Origin: Methylobacillus gramineus
GTDB lineage: Bacteria; Pseudomonadota; Gammaproteobacteria; Burkholderiales; Methylophilaceae
NCBI RefSeq assembly: GCF_020532675.1
Contig: NZ_JAJAVE010000002.1
Location: 124,001 to 188,000, forward strand
Reading direction: 5' to 3'
DNA length: 64,000 nucleotides
Positions within the stretch are counted from its first letter, which is position 1. Every line of letters begins with the position of its first letter. Of this stretch, positions 8,444-16,430 are shown in pieces. The translations under genes and the position numbers were made by a program. The notes beneath the pieces are model-generated. The model saw nothing but the letters and a program-made list of their open reading frames with translations. It was not told where the DNA came from and made no database searches.

Positions 8444-9754
8444 TTATATCTTGTCGAATACAGAACCAATATCCGGGCTGAACATGCGATGGTAGAGCCT
8501 GGTGGCGTAGATATCGGTCATGCTGGCAATATAGTCGCAAATGATGCGTGGCTGATTGTCACTGCCATGGAACAGTTGCAAGGTGGGCTGTGGCAACAGG
8601 CGGTCAGGGTTTTCCAGCAGCGTGGAAAATAGCCGCATGATCATTTGCTGCCCCTTGAATTCAAGGGCCTGGATTTGCGGGCGACGGATCACGATATCAA
8701 ACACAAAACGCTTGAGGATATGGAGCAGGGCACCTGCCTCGGTTTCCATCTGTGCTTGCAGCCTCAGTAGAGGGGTGGTGAATCCCTGTTGCTCGACAAT
8801 GTGGATATGGCTGATGAAATAATTGACCAGTTTGCTAATGGCGTGTTTGCGGTCACGATCATTGCCAGAGAACAGTTTGTTGTTATAGAAATCGGCCTCA
8901 ACTGCAAGGGGGCAGGTGGATAAATCATTCGCCTCAACCATCACCAGTTCATGCCACTGCTTGGCGGTAATCAGCTCCAATGCCAGTGCGTCTTCAAGGT
9001 CGTGAACTCCATAGGCAATATCATCTGCCAGCTCCATGATGGATGTATCAAAGCCTTTATGGATGGATTTCCCATGTTTGCTATTCAGCACTTTTCTCTC
9101 CCGGAAACGCTGCCTCTCATCGGCAGGTAAGGGCGCTAATATCCACTGCAGAATGTCCGCTTCATCATCATGCAGGCATTTGGGTGGACGGGCATGGTCG
9201 ATATTGGAAGCGGTGGTCTGGATATTGGTTGGGTAATGCGCGACTTCGCTATGCAGCACTGGGTATTTCAGCAAACCCAGCATGGTGCGACGGGTAAGGT
9301 CCAGGCCGTGTTCAGGCGAGTATTCTCCCAGCCTGCCAATGATGCGCAATGTCTGACCGTTGCCCTCGAATCCGCCATGCTCATACATGAATGCGTTAAG
9401 GGCGACTTCACCGCCGTGGCCAAAAGGCGGATGACCCAGGTCATGTCCCAGGCAGATAGCCTCAATCAGGCTGAGGGACGGGATCCACTCTGCATGGTGG
9501 GCATATTGCTGGCGCAATTGCTCACAGATACCAGAGCCTATCTGGGCAACCTCAAGCGAATGCGTAAGGCGGGTGCGATAAAAGTCGCTGTCGCCTATGC
9601 TGAAAATCTGCGTTTTGGATTGCAGGCGCCGAAATGAGGAAGAGTGGATAATGCGCGCGCGATCACGCTGGTAATCGCTGTCTGCCGTGCTGGAGTTAAA
9701 AGGCTTACCTGCATAACCTGCACTATAGCGCCTGCGGTCTATCCATTGTTCCAT
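8444..9754 (-). CDS. dgt: dGTP triphosphohydrolase-like HD protein
   Basis: A 436-residue HD-domain phosphohydrolase of the dGTPase type 2 (Dgt-like) family. Metal-binding residues are visible as His65 (RLTHSLEVAQ), then the HD pair His104-Asp105 and nearby His108 and His113 in GHDLGHPPFGHGGE. A later catalytic Asp is in MELADDIAYGVHDLEDA. These enzymes hydrolyse dGTP or other dNTPs to the nucleoside and triphosphate, adjusting dNTP pools. The start at 9754 gives MEQWIDRRRYSAGYA, typical of the family N-terminus. It stands alone, with a 150-bp upstream region containing two copies of CTGCTATAT 19 bases apart (9788 and 9807). Confidence 0.93.
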   Translation of the reverse strand: MEQWIDRRRYSAGYAGKPFNSSTADSDYQRDRARIIHSSSFRRLQSKTQIFSIGDSDFYRTRLTHSLEVAQIGSGICEQLRQQYAHHAEWIPSLSLIEAICLGHDLGHPPFGHGGEVALNAFMYEHGGFEGNGQTLRIIGRLGEYSPEHGLDLTRRTMLGLLKYPVLHSEVAHYPTNIQTTASNIDHARPPKCLHDDEADILQWILAPLPADERQRFRERKVLNSKHGKSIHKGFDTSIMELADDIAYGVHDLEDALALELITAKQWHELVMVEANDLSTCPLAVEADFYNNKLFSGNDRDRKHAISKLVNYFISHIHIVEQQGFTTPLLRLQAQMETEAGALLHILKRFVFDIVIRRPQIQALEFKGQQMIMRLFSTLLENPDRLLPQPTLQLFHGSDNQPRIICDYIASMTDIYATRLYHRMFSPDIGSVFDKI

Positions 9755-9905
9755 GCGTGTGTCTTGGTAAAGGTTGATGGTTGAAGGCTGCTATATTGCC
9801 ATGAAACTGCTATATCGACCTATTTAGGCAGGGAGTGGGCAGGCATGAATTGTGACGATGTTATCCTGTGAATACGCCATCCTGTGCTTTGATCGATCAC
9901 GCATG

Positions 9906-10310
9906 CTACAAGCATGGCACATGCAAGCGCCAATCGTCGCGTGAATAAACGTCCATCAGCATCGTTTCCGCTTCAGTGTAATGAATTTCTGTCCCTGGTG
10001 GGACTGCCAATTGTGTCAGCGCTGTGCGCAAAGCATGGCGCGTGATATCGAGATTGATGGTGGTGATGTCTATGCGTTGATGCATGAGATGCTGGGTGCC
10101 ATCATGTCCTGCATCACTCACTGACTCTCCCCAGCCGATGACGCTGCCTGCATCCTGGTTTTGCAGGATCAGCGCCAGTTCATTTTCACGCTGGTGAAAA
10201 GGGTCTGCTCTATGGTGCGGATTGACCGGGATCTTGACGTAAACGAACAGGGTGGGAGTCCTGTTGATAAACGCGGTATCCAGGCTTTGATCATCTGTGT
10301 GTGTGACCAT
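9906..10310 (-). CDS. Conserved-looking hypothetical protein
   Basis: A 134-residue soluble protein, not assigned to a named family. It starts with a beta-strand segment LFVYVKIPVNP and contains NELALILQNQDAGSVIGWGES. The section RIDITTINLDITRHALRTALTQL is followed by VPPGTEIHYTEAE, a pattern suggesting a small alpha/beta domain of the kind that pairs two similar halves. I chose the ATG at 10310 because TAGGGA lies 9 bases upstream; a GTG at 10319 immediately abutting that site is the alternative. No signal peptide or membrane segment is present. It is transcribed in the same direction as the small genes upstream (10.4-13.9 kb). Confidence 0.7.
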   Translation of the reverse strand: MVTHTDDQSLDTAFINRTPTLFVYVKIPVNPHHRADPFHQRENELALILQNQDAGSVIGWGESVSDAGHDGTQHLMHQRIDITTINLDITRHALRTALTQLAVPPGTEIHYTEAETMLMDVYSRDDWRLHVPCL

Positions 10311-10374
10311 GATATCCACTCCCTAGGTGTTGTTAATAGTTAACGTCTTTCCTGTGAGTGGCGTTGACCTGTCA

Positions 10375-10851
10375 TCACCTGACGAAGGTGGCGTGCACGC
10401 GTTTTGATCGCAGCATATAAGGTACCCAGATCACCACGGCCACCAGGGAGCGAAGCACTTCTTTGGTGGTCTCTGCATCAAACATGGTTTCTTCAGGCAA
10501 TACCATTTTGATGGCGATGGCATCCAGCACAATGAAAGCAAGGGTGAAAATTAATGTGCTGATATACCAGGTGGGGAATTGTCGTTTTTTGCGGAAGAAT
10601 AATATGGCGACCCATATCCAGGTAATGACCAGCGCAACATTGATGAAGATTTCCAGGGAGAGAATAGGTGCCCATAATGCATGGTAAGCAGAACTGCCGG
10701 GGGTGGTCAGAAGGTCCCAATAACCCTTGGAAAACATGTCGGAATAAATGGGGATAATCTGGGAAAGCAACCGCAATGGGGAAGCAATAATGCCAATGCC
10801 GACCAATATCAGCCAGCCACCCAGTCCTTCCAGTTTTTTCTCATCTGCCAT
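10375..10851 (-). CDS. DUF2569-family membrane protein
   Basis: A 158-residue membrane protein with four hydrophobic segments. The start LEGLGGWLILVGIGIIASPL and the end VPYMLRSKRVHATFVR fit the DUF2569 pattern, in which the last helix is followed by a Tyr/Pro-rich stretch and SKRV-K/H-TF. Function is unknown. The ATG at 10851 is 8 bases after GGGAGAA and was preferred over the ATG two codons upstream (10857), which is too close to that site. It lies 33 bp downstream of the C39-like gene. Confidence 0.8.
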   Translation of the reverse strand: MADEKKLEGLGGWLILVGIGIIASPLRLLSQIIPIYSDMFSKGYWDLLTTPGSSAYHALWAPILSLEIFINVALVITWIWVAILFFRKKRQFPTWYISTLIFTLAFIVLDAIAIKMVLPEETMFDAETTKEVLRSLVAVVIWVPYMLRSKRVHATFVR

Positions 10852-10884
10852 ATTCATTTCTCCCTTGTGGCAATAGCCCTTGCA

Positions 10885-11298
10885 CTAGGATGTGCTGATC
10901 GGAATAAACCACCTGGGCTTGATCCGACCAAAATCCCAGCGCACATGCTTGGTTAATGTTTTCTTTGAATCGAGAATAACAGGTCCATCAGGACTACGCC
11001 AGAATACTACCCAATGCCAGTATGGCTGGCCGTTTTCAAGCCGCCATTTGATGGCAAGCAGGGCAATATCAGGCAGTGCTTGCCAGGAAGTGAAAGTGGT
11101 TTCCTGGTGATCCACTTCAATAGAAAAGTGGCCTAGCAGTCTGCGCACATAATCAGTTGTGGACCATAAGCGGGTATCCTCGGCAAAGATGCCCAACTGG
11201 TTAGCCACTGCTTTTGCCTGTGTGTAAGTGATGCCTGCGAGCACAGCCACACTGGCAATACCACAGCCGGAGGGCTCTTCTTGAATGACGGGGTTCAT
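10885..11298 (-). CDS. C39-like (papain-fold) cysteine peptidase domain protein
   Basis: A 137-residue free-standing domain. The N-terminus QEEPSGCGIASVAVLAGITY has the Cys12 nucleophile in the QxxxxGCGIA setting of peptidase C39 and related folds. The candidate His is in YWHWVVFWR and the candidate Asp in VILDS, giving a Cys-His-Asp triad in the right order. There is no signal peptide, no ABC transporter domain and no neighbouring bacteriocin precursor, so a leader-peptide-processing role is not supported. It may act on an unknown cytoplasmic substrate. The ribosome-binding site upstream of 11298 is weak. Confidence 0.75.
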   Translation of the reverse strand: MNPVIQEEPSGCGIASVAVLAGITYTQAKAVANQLGIFAEDTRLWSTTDYVRRLLGHFSIEVDHQETTFTSWQALPDIALLAIKWRLENGQPYWHWVVFWRSPDGPVILDSKKTLTKHVRWDFGRIKPRWFIPISTS

Positions 11299-11401
11299 AA
11301 AGCTTATATGGATATCAAAACGGAGTAGTGAATTAAGTACAAAGTTTGGGTATGTGCCGATTACCAGCGCTTACATCATCAATGTAACCAGCATTGATGG
11401 G

Positions 11402-12169
11402 TTAACAAGAAAGTTCCAGTACTACCGGAGTATGGTCGGAAGGGCGTTCCAGCTTGCGTGGCTCCTTATCTATCCAGCTGCGGGTGCATTGGTTCACCAA
11501 TGGTGTACTGACCAGAATGTGGTCTATGCGCATGCCTAGATTGCGGCGGAATCCTGCCATGCGGTAATCCCACCAGCTGAAGCTGGCTTCCTCCTGGTCA
11601 AACAGGCGGAAACTGTCATGCAATCCCAATGCGGACAAGCCCTGAAAAGCATGACGTTCAGGTTCGCTCACCAGCACTTGACCAATCCATGCTGCCGGAT
11701 CATGCACATCGCGATCTTCAGGAGCAATATTGTAATCTCCCAGCAACGCCAGCTTTGGATGTTGCGCCAGCTCATTTTGCAGATAAGCCGTCAGGGCTTC
11801 CAGCCAGCCCAGTTTGTATTGATATTTGTCTGAATCCAGACTCTGTCCATTCGGAATGTAGGCACACACTATCCTGATACCATTGATGGTGGCGGTGATC
11901 AGCCGCTTTTGTTCATCATTAAATCCCGGAATCCCTAATTGTGGATTTTCAATGGCATGTGGGCTGAGAATTGCCACGCCATTATAGGTTTTCTGCCCGA
12001 TATGAATCGCGTTGTAGCCTGCCTGGGACAGTGCTTCATAAGGAAACTTGATGTCTTCCTGCTTGGTTTCCTGCAGGCACAGTACATCAGGTTTTTCTGT
12101 GGCTACCCAGTCCAGTACGTGAGGCAGGCGTACATTGAGGGAGTTGACGTTCCAGGTGGCGAGTTTCAT
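11402..12169 (-). CDS. xth: Exodeoxyribonuclease III
   Basis: A 255-residue apurinic/apyrimidinic endonuclease and 3'-exonuclease acting in base-excision repair. All landmark motifs are present: Asn7 in TWNVNSLNVR, Glu34 in LCLQETK, GDYNIAPEDRDVHDP, the substrate-binding AGFRRNLGMRIDHIL, and the terminal catalytic SDHTPVVLEL (Asp245-His246). The length matches the shorter XthA subfamily. It is a single gene; the 100 bp between its stop and the C39-like gene hold nothing recognisable. Confidence 0.96.
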   Translation of the reverse strand: MKLATWNVNSLNVRLPHVLDWVATEKPDVLCLQETKQEDIKFPYEALSQAGYNAIHIGQKTYNGVAILSPHAIENPQLGIPGFNDEQKRLITATINGIRIVCAYIPNGQSLDSDKYQYKLGWLEALTAYLQNELAQHPKLALLGDYNIAPEDRDVHDPAAWIGQVLVSEPERHAFQGLSALGLHDSFRLFDQEEASFSWWDYRMAGFRRNLGMRIDHILVSTPLVNQCTRSWIDKEPRKLERPSDHTPVVLELSC

Positions 12170-12233
12170 GAATGCAGCATTTCAGGTTCTAGGAGTTGCA
12201 AGTTTATCATTCCCGCATCGGCAATGACTTGCT

Positions 12234-13244
12234 CTAGCGGGATGTTGCTGTTGGCCAGCGCTGGCTGACCCAGGCACGTTGCTGCTGGCTATCAAGAAAA
12301 GTCCATGCTACAACGCGGCTTTTCTTCTGCCCTTGTGCCATGTCAATGGTCTTGACCTTGAATGCATCGGCCTGCCGCAGTACGCGATAGACCGCGGGCA
12401 GGGTGGTGGCTTTGGACACCAGCGTAGTAAACCATAAGCATTGCCTGCCTATAGCGGCGCTTTCGCTGACCATGCGGTCGATAAATGCTTCTTCACCTCC
12501 CTCGCAATACAGTTCGGCAGATTGTCCGCCAAAATTCAGCTTGTGGGCAGGCAGGGGTTTGCTGCTTCTGCGCGCAGGCTTGCCACGGCTCTTTTCCAGT
12601 CCTTGCCATTTACGTTGGGTACCAGCAGCAGCGTCATCCTGCGATGCATGAAATGGCGGGTTGCACATGGTCAGGTCGAAGCGATCAGTGGCCTCAACCA
12701 CTCCTGGGAAAATGACAGCAGCGTTCGCCTGCAGGCGCAGGGTGATGGCATGATCCAGACCTGGATTGGCCGCTACAATCTGGCGCGCATTGTCCAATGC
12801 CTGAGGGTTGATATCGGCCCCCACGAATTGCCAGCCGTATTCATGCTGGCCGATCAGGGGATACACCAGATTAGCGCCCACACCGATATCGAGCACCTGT
12901 ATCTGCCGTCCACGCGGGATGAATCCGCCATTGCTTGCTGCCAGCAAGTCGGCCAGGTAATGCAGGTAATCTGCCCGGCCAGGAATAGGAGGGCAAAGGA
13001 ATTGTGCCGGGATATCCCACTCGGCAATCGCGTAATAGTGCTTGAGCAATGCCTGGTTAAGGGCTTTCACTGCCAGTGGATCAGCAAAGTTGATGGAAGC
13101 ATCCTGATATTCATTCAAACGCACAAAATTCGCCAAAACCGGATGAGCCCGCGTCAACTGCTCAAAATCATAACGCGCTCTATGCTGGTTGCGGGGATGT
13201 AGTCCTGATTTTTCAACCGGATTGGAAGGGGTATGGGCAGTCAT
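12234..13244 (-). CDS. rlmF: 23S rRNA (adenine-1618-N6)-methyltransferase RlmF
   Basis: A 336-residue protein beginning with the characteristic GLHPRNQHRARYDFEQLTR and the segment INFADPLAVKALNQALLKHYY. It also has the SAM motif VLDIGVGANLVYPLIG and the adenine-N6 catalytic motif NPPFHAS. RlmF methylates A1618 of 23S rRNA. The region around RKWQGLEKSRGKPARRSSK is a basic insertion at the usual place for the family. The stop is 64 bp from xth. The upstream gene (monooxygenase-like) ends 18 bp before this start region, so read-through is possible. Confidence 0.94.
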   Translation of the reverse strand: MTAHTPSNPVEKSGLHPRNQHRARYDFEQLTRAHPVLANFVRLNEYQDASINFADPLAVKALNQALLKHYYAIAEWDIPAQFLCPPIPGRADYLHYLADLLAASNGGFIPRGRQIQVLDIGVGANLVYPLIGQHEYGWQFVGADINPQALDNARQIVAANPGLDHAITLRLQANAAVIFPGVVEATDRFDLTMCNPPFHASQDDAAAGTQRKWQGLEKSRGKPARRSSKPLPAHKLNFGGQSAELYCEGGEEAFIDRMVSESAAIGRQCLWFTTLVSKATTLPAVYRVLRQADAFKVKTIDMAQGQKKSRVVAWTFLDSQQQRAWVSQRWPTATSR

Positions 13245-13261
13245 GAAAGCAGGCGTGTAGG

Positions 13262-13573
13262 TTATAACGGTGAGGCAGGACCATTAAACGTATCCATCAG
13301 CAAAAACGTGCCTTCTTCGCGCCTGAGCTGGTTGATTTTCGGCACTAACAGCTTGAAATGCTCAGTCTGGCAGTGCAGGTCGAGTGCGGCTTTATCCGGC
13401 CATTCTTCAATGAAAATAAAATGGCCTGGGTCTTTCTGATTAATAAACAGGTCATACGCGATGCAAAGCGGTTCTTGCTTACTTTTCTCAACCAGTTCTA
13501 TATATAAAGGCATGACTTGATCAATGTACTCTGGCTTGATGAAATCCTGTGCGATGACTTTGAGTATATTCAT
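13262..13573 (-). CDS. Putative quinol monooxygenase (ABM-fold, YgiN-like)
   Basis: A 103-residue single-domain protein with the dimeric alpha/beta barrel pattern: strand NILKVIAQDFIKPEY, helix PLYIELVEKSKQEP, strand CIAYDLFINQ, strand HFIFIEEWPDKAALDLH, helix TEHFKLLVPKINQL. EEWPDKAALDLHCQTEHF matches the family signature E-W-x(3)-A-L-x-x-H-x-x-x-x-H-F. The function is likely oxidation of a quinol or another small molecule; the substrate is unknown. I chose the ATG at 13573, preceded by AAGGA. The frame extends to 13606. It is 47 bp downstream of the VOC gene and possibly co-transcribed with it. Confidence 0.8.
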   Translation of the reverse strand: MNILKVIAQDFIKPEYIDQVMPLYIELVEKSKQEPLCIAYDLFINQKDPGHFIFIEEWPDKAALDLHCQTEHFKLLVPKINQLRREEGTFLLMDTFNGPASPL

Positions 13574-13620
13574 GCGATCCTTGAGTGGAAATCCTGAGTG
13601 AGCCATATCGTCAATTCAGC

Positions 13621-13992
13621 TCATTGTTGTGCAATACGAAATACCCTGCTGGAGATACTGATTGCGTTATTGTCAGGGTCTTTGGCGTTGGCGAAACTAT
13701 AACCATGGGCGTGATGTAACGCACCAAATTTTAATCCATTGTTTGCTGCGTTAATGATGAATGCCTCAATCTCTTGCACATGAAAGGAGAGCTTAACGCC
13801 AACCTGGCCGAGCTTGATGGACTTGGCAGCCTGATGAATCAGAATGGCTGCTCCACCGAACGGCGCATGAAGCTCGATCAGCCCTTCATGCACTTCACCT
13901 GTGCTCTCAAAACCAAAGTGTCTGCAATAAAAACGGGCGGTTTTCTCCATATCTTTCGCATAGATGATGATAGTACCAAGCGGTGAGCTCAT
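13621..13992 (-). CDS. VOC (glyoxalase/bleomycin-resistance fold) family protein
   Basis: A 123-residue protein with the beta-alpha-beta-beta-beta repeat of the vicinal oxygen chelate fold. The first half is IIIYAKDMEKTARFYCRHF and GLIELHAPFGGAAILIHQ. The second half is VKLSFHVQEIEAFIINA and YSFANAKDPDNNAISISS; its DPDNN motif is typical of the family. Candidate metal ligands are present but the substrate cannot be predicted. The ATG at 13992 is preceded by AGGATT. It may be a small oxygenase, lyase or binding protein. Confidence 0.83.
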   Translation of the reverse strand: MSSPLGTIIIYAKDMEKTARFYCRHFGFESTGEVHEGLIELHAPFGGAAILIHQAAKSIKLGQVGVKLSFHVQEIEAFIINAANNGLKFGALHHAHGYSFANAKDPDNNAISISSRVFRIAQQ

Positions 13993-14048
13993 TTCAATCC
14001 TGTTTGGTTGTGGCTGCAGGTTGAATGGGCTTCTTGTGCATGCAAATG

Positions 14049-14390
14049 TCAGGTGTTTTGATCACTTGAACCTCCCAAAATGGAGCTGAATCTTGCCAAT
14101 ACAATGAGTACGGTGGGCCAGAACAGCGTGTTGATTATATCGTGCAAGCTGGCTGCCCAACGCCAATGGCCCAAACTTGCGATGTCATCACGCCTATCCA
14201 GTACTTCTCCCGCAATAGCGACGGTAAATACGACAATCCATGGGCTGATGGACTTGAGTGGTTTGCGGAATAGTGCCACTGCCACAAGGAACACCGCCAG
14301 TCCGACATAGATGTGAAGCGCATCCTTGGAAAGGCCAACAGTGGCAATAATGTCCAGTTTAATGGATTGAAATAATGACGTTGCTATCAT
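14049..14390 (-). CDS. Small membrane protein of unknown function
   Basis: A 113-residue protein with three hydrophobic segments: IYVGLAVFLVAVALF, PWIVVFTVAIAGEVL and DIINTLFWPTVLIVLARF. The middle contains a charged cluster EVLDRRDDIASLGHWRW that probably faces the periplasm or cytoplasm as a conserved loop. I do not recognise the family. I chose the ATG at 14390 because GGAAGGAG lies 12 bases upstream; the longer frame to 14489 has no such site. The 160 bp between this start and the divergent YbaK-like gene hold the promoters for both. Confidence 0.68.
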   Translation of the reverse strand: MIATSLFQSIKLDIIATVGLSKDALHIYVGLAVFLVAVALFRKPLKSISPWIVVFTVAIAGEVLDRRDDIASLGHWRWAASLHDIINTLFWPTVLIVLARFSSILGGSSDQNT

Positions 14391-14551
14391 GCTGTGTTGT
14401 ACTCCTTCCCAAGGTATTGAGGCAGATGCAGAGGTTGTGATATTGATGCCACATGCAGGTGCCATGATACATTTGATTGGCTCAGGCACCTTACTGGATC
14501 ATGTGAGCCTGATTACAATAAGGCTGAGTTAACTAAACGAAGAGAAGAGAC

Positions 14552-15046
14552 ATGACCACAGCATTTACTTCACCAGTCACAGACTTGCTGAACCGACTGG
14601 CCATTACTTTTAGTGTGATAGAGATTCCGCTAAGTGAGGATAAAAAGCCGGTACGCAACCTGGAAGAATTACTGGAAAGCCAGGGTCTGGAGCCAAAATC
14701 CGTGGTGCGCAGCGTCGTGTTCCGCACAGGGTCGGAGAAATTTATACTCCTGGCGGTGGCAGGTGGTGGCCGTGCTGATTGGGCTTTGCTACGCAATCAT
14801 CTGGATGAACGCAAGCTGCGGATGGCGGAATATGACGAAGTGCCCGAGGCAACCGGGTATGTAGTGGGAGCCGTGCCACCGATAGCATTGCCCGAGGGGC
14901 TGAAGGTCATGGTGGATAGCAGTTTAGGTGATTATGAAACCGTGGTGATTGGTAGCGGCATTCTCGGTTATGCGCTAGCCCTGAAAAGTGCTGATCTGTT
15001 AAGAGCATTTGGTGATGCGGAACAGGGGAGTTTTACCAAAGCATAA
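14552..15046 (+). CDS. YbaK/EbsC-type aminoacyl-tRNA deacylase domain protein
   Basis: A 164-residue protein of the YbaK/prolyl-tRNA-synthetase-insertion fold. Features seen are RNLEELLESQGLEPKSVVRSVVFRTGSEKFILLAVAGG, the loop LRNHLDERKLRMAEYDEV, and the Gly-rich GYVVGAVPPIALPEGLKVMVD, where GxVPP is the family signature. Members hydrolyse mischarged tRNAs or related aminoacyl esters. The lysine corresponding to the catalytic residue cannot be fixed with certainty by eye. The ATG at 14552 follows GAAGAGAAGAG. It is transcribed opposite to the genes on both sides. Confidence 0.85.
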   Translation: MTTAFTSPVTDLLNRLAITFSVIEIPLSEDKKPVRNLEELLESQGLEPKSVVRSVVFRTGSEKFILLAVAGGGRADWALLRNHLDERKLRMAEYDEVPEATGYVVGAVPPIALPEGLKVMVDSSLGDYETVVIGSGILGYALALKSADLLRAFGDAEQGSFTKA

Positions 15047-15070
15047 TGTGCGGGGCGATGTGTTTTATAG

Positions 15071-15391
15071 CTATTCCCTGGTCTTCATGACTTTCCTGGC
15101 GATGCAAGCTGAAGCCCAAGCAAATAACCAGGCAATCAAGCCCCAGGAAAAGCCCAGAAACCCCCAACCAAATATCGAGGGGGCGCACCAGCCCCAGCCA
15201 CATGCACCATCATGCTGGAGCAATCCAGGCATGCCAATATGATGAAACACATAGATGGAGAGATAGGGAATTGCCCAGACTATCCCTAACGGCTAGTCTA
15301 CATAATGGGGATAAAGATACAGGCAGAGCGATAGCAAAATAAATACTGCAATGTAGGCGGCAAGAAATTTAAGCGTGAGCGGTTTGAGCAT
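15071..15391 (-). pseudogene. Small two-helix membrane protein gene interrupted by an in-frame amber codon
   Basis: Read on the minus strand from the ATG at 15391, the frame gives 32 residues with a hydrophobic helix (AAYIAVFILLSLCLYLY). It then meets TAG at 15295-15293 and continues open for 73 more codons to a TAG at 15073-15071. The second part looks like real protein. It contains PLGIVWAIPYLSIYVFHHIG, then MPGLLQHDGACGWGWCAP, and a second membrane helix FGWGFLGFSWGLIAWLFAW. The composition, continuity and two-helix layout suggest one 106-codon gene broken by a single nonsense change. Alternatives are a base-call error at 15293-15295 or a downstream non-ATG restart. Confidence 0.72.
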
Positions 15392-15487
15392 GGTGTTGGT
15401 TTAATGATCAAAGTGCTGACGGTAGTTGTCCATGTGGTTTTCGTGGCCGCATTGACGAGCGCTTTCGGTCTATTTCTCGCCTATAGG

Positions 15488-16024
15488 CTATTTCCACTTT
15501 TCGCATTGCACCTCAACACTGCGTTCACCATCACTCAACCACACCTGGCCGTCCTGTATCGTGCATTGCAGGTTCATGCTGCGTTGAGCCAAGTCTGCCA
15601 ATGCCTTGGTGTTTTCTGGCGGCAAGTTGATGATAGACAAATTCTTGAGCCGGGCAAAGCCATCTGCATTCTGGGCAAACCACATCTCTGCCGTGCGGCC
15701 ACCATAGGTATACACCAGCATGGTATCAGCCCGTCCACAGGCCTTGCGGATCAGTTTCTCATCCGGCAGGCCCACATCAATCCACTGCTCAATCTTGCCG
15801 GTGAGATCCTTGCGCCAGATATCCGCCTCCTCATCGTCTGTCATACCCTGGCCAAAGGCCAACAATTCATCCGCATGCAGGGCAAATGCCAGCAAACGCA
15901 CCATCATGCGCTCATCTGTTTCCGAAGGATGCCGTGCCAATGTCAGCGCATGATCCTGGTAATAATGTCGCTCCATGTCCGCAATTTGCAGATTGGCCTT
16001 GAATACGGTGGATTTGAGCGCCAT
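15488..16024 (-). CDS. yaeQ: YaeQ family protein
   Basis: A 178-residue protein of the YaeQ family (PD-(D/E)XK-like fold). It begins MALKSTVFKANLQIADMERHYY and carries the family segments LARHPSETDERMMVRLLAFAL and DIWRKDLTGKIEQWIDVGLPDE. KACGRADTMLVYTYGG follows. The family was linked to RfaH-type transcription effects but its biochemical role is not settled. Start: ATG at 16024 with AGGAA upstream. It is convergent to the interrupted membrane-protein gene's neighbourhood and divergent from the toxin-antitoxin operon. Confidence 0.9.
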   Translation of the reverse strand: MALKSTVFKANLQIADMERHYYQDHALTLARHPSETDERMMVRLLAFALHADELLAFGQGMTDDEEADIWRKDLTGKIEQWIDVGLPDEKLIRKACGRADTMLVYTYGGRTAEMWFAQNADGFARLKNLSIINLPPENTKALADLAQRSMNLQCTIQDGQVWLSDGERSVEVQCEKWK

Positions 16025-16151
16025 GGAATTCCTGAATGCAGTTGGATGAGGAAACGGAGCTTAACGCATGTTCGTAGAAAACTGCCACTCCAATTTTGGC
16101 AAAATGCAATCCACATAACGCCACCCCATCAATCATTACATGACAGTCCTT

Positions 16152-16196
16152 ATGTTGCATGTAACATAAAATGAGCATACGATGTTGCATGTAACA
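16152..16196. promoter_or_regulatory. Two near-palindromic repeats upstream of the toxin-antitoxin operon
   Basis: The 15-mer ATGTTGCATGTAACA occurs at 16152-16166 and again at 16182-16196, 30 bp apart, close to three helical turns. Each is an imperfect palindrome (TGTT-G-CATG-T-AACA). TAAAAT at 16167-16172 between the copies could be a -10 element. The layout fits an autoregulatory operator for the downstream antitoxin. Confidence 0.62.
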
Positions 16197-16211
16197 GTTT
16201 TGGGGATGAAT

Positions 16212-16430
16212 ATGGCAACTTTAGTCAATGATCGAGTCAAGAAGCACCGCCACGCCTTGCGTATGGCAGGTTTGCGTCCCGTACAAATTTGGGTGCCAGA
16301 CACACGCCAGGCTGGTTTTGCAGCGGAATGCAGGCGTCAGTCACAGTTGATTGCTAAAGCAGAGTCCACCAACCAAGATGTCTCCAGTATGCTGGATCAA
16401 GCACTTGAAGATATTGAAGGATGGGAATAG
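16212..16430 (+). CDS. MazE-like antitoxin
   Basis: A 72-residue protein that begins MATLVNDRVKKHRHALRMAG and continues LRPVQIWVPDTRQAGFAAEC. This is the pattern of the antitoxin MazE family whose N-terminal ribbon-helix-helix binds DNA (LRPVQIWVPDTR strand, then helix). The acidic C-terminus (MLDQALEDIEGWE) is the expected toxin-neutralising tail. GGGGA lies 5 bases before the ATG at 16212; a start two codons upstream (16206) is possible. It overlaps the toxin gene by 10 bp. It probably represses its own operon through the repeats at 16152-16196. Confidence 0.85.
   Translation: MATLVNDRVKKHRHALRMAGLRPVQIWVPDTRQAGFAAECRRQSQLIAKAESTNQDVSSMLDQALEDIEGWE

Noticed and set aside
8104-8469. Small frames on both strands in the gap before aqpZ
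   Set aside because: No ribosome-binding site, no family-like sequence, and the frames overlap each other.
12441-13202. A 253-codon + frame opposite rlmF
   Set aside because: Antisense shadow of a recognised gene; no start signal.
15293-15295. The in-frame TAG read as pyrrolysine
   Set aside because: No pyrrolysine genes are seen and the lineage is not known to use it; a nonsense change or base error is simpler.
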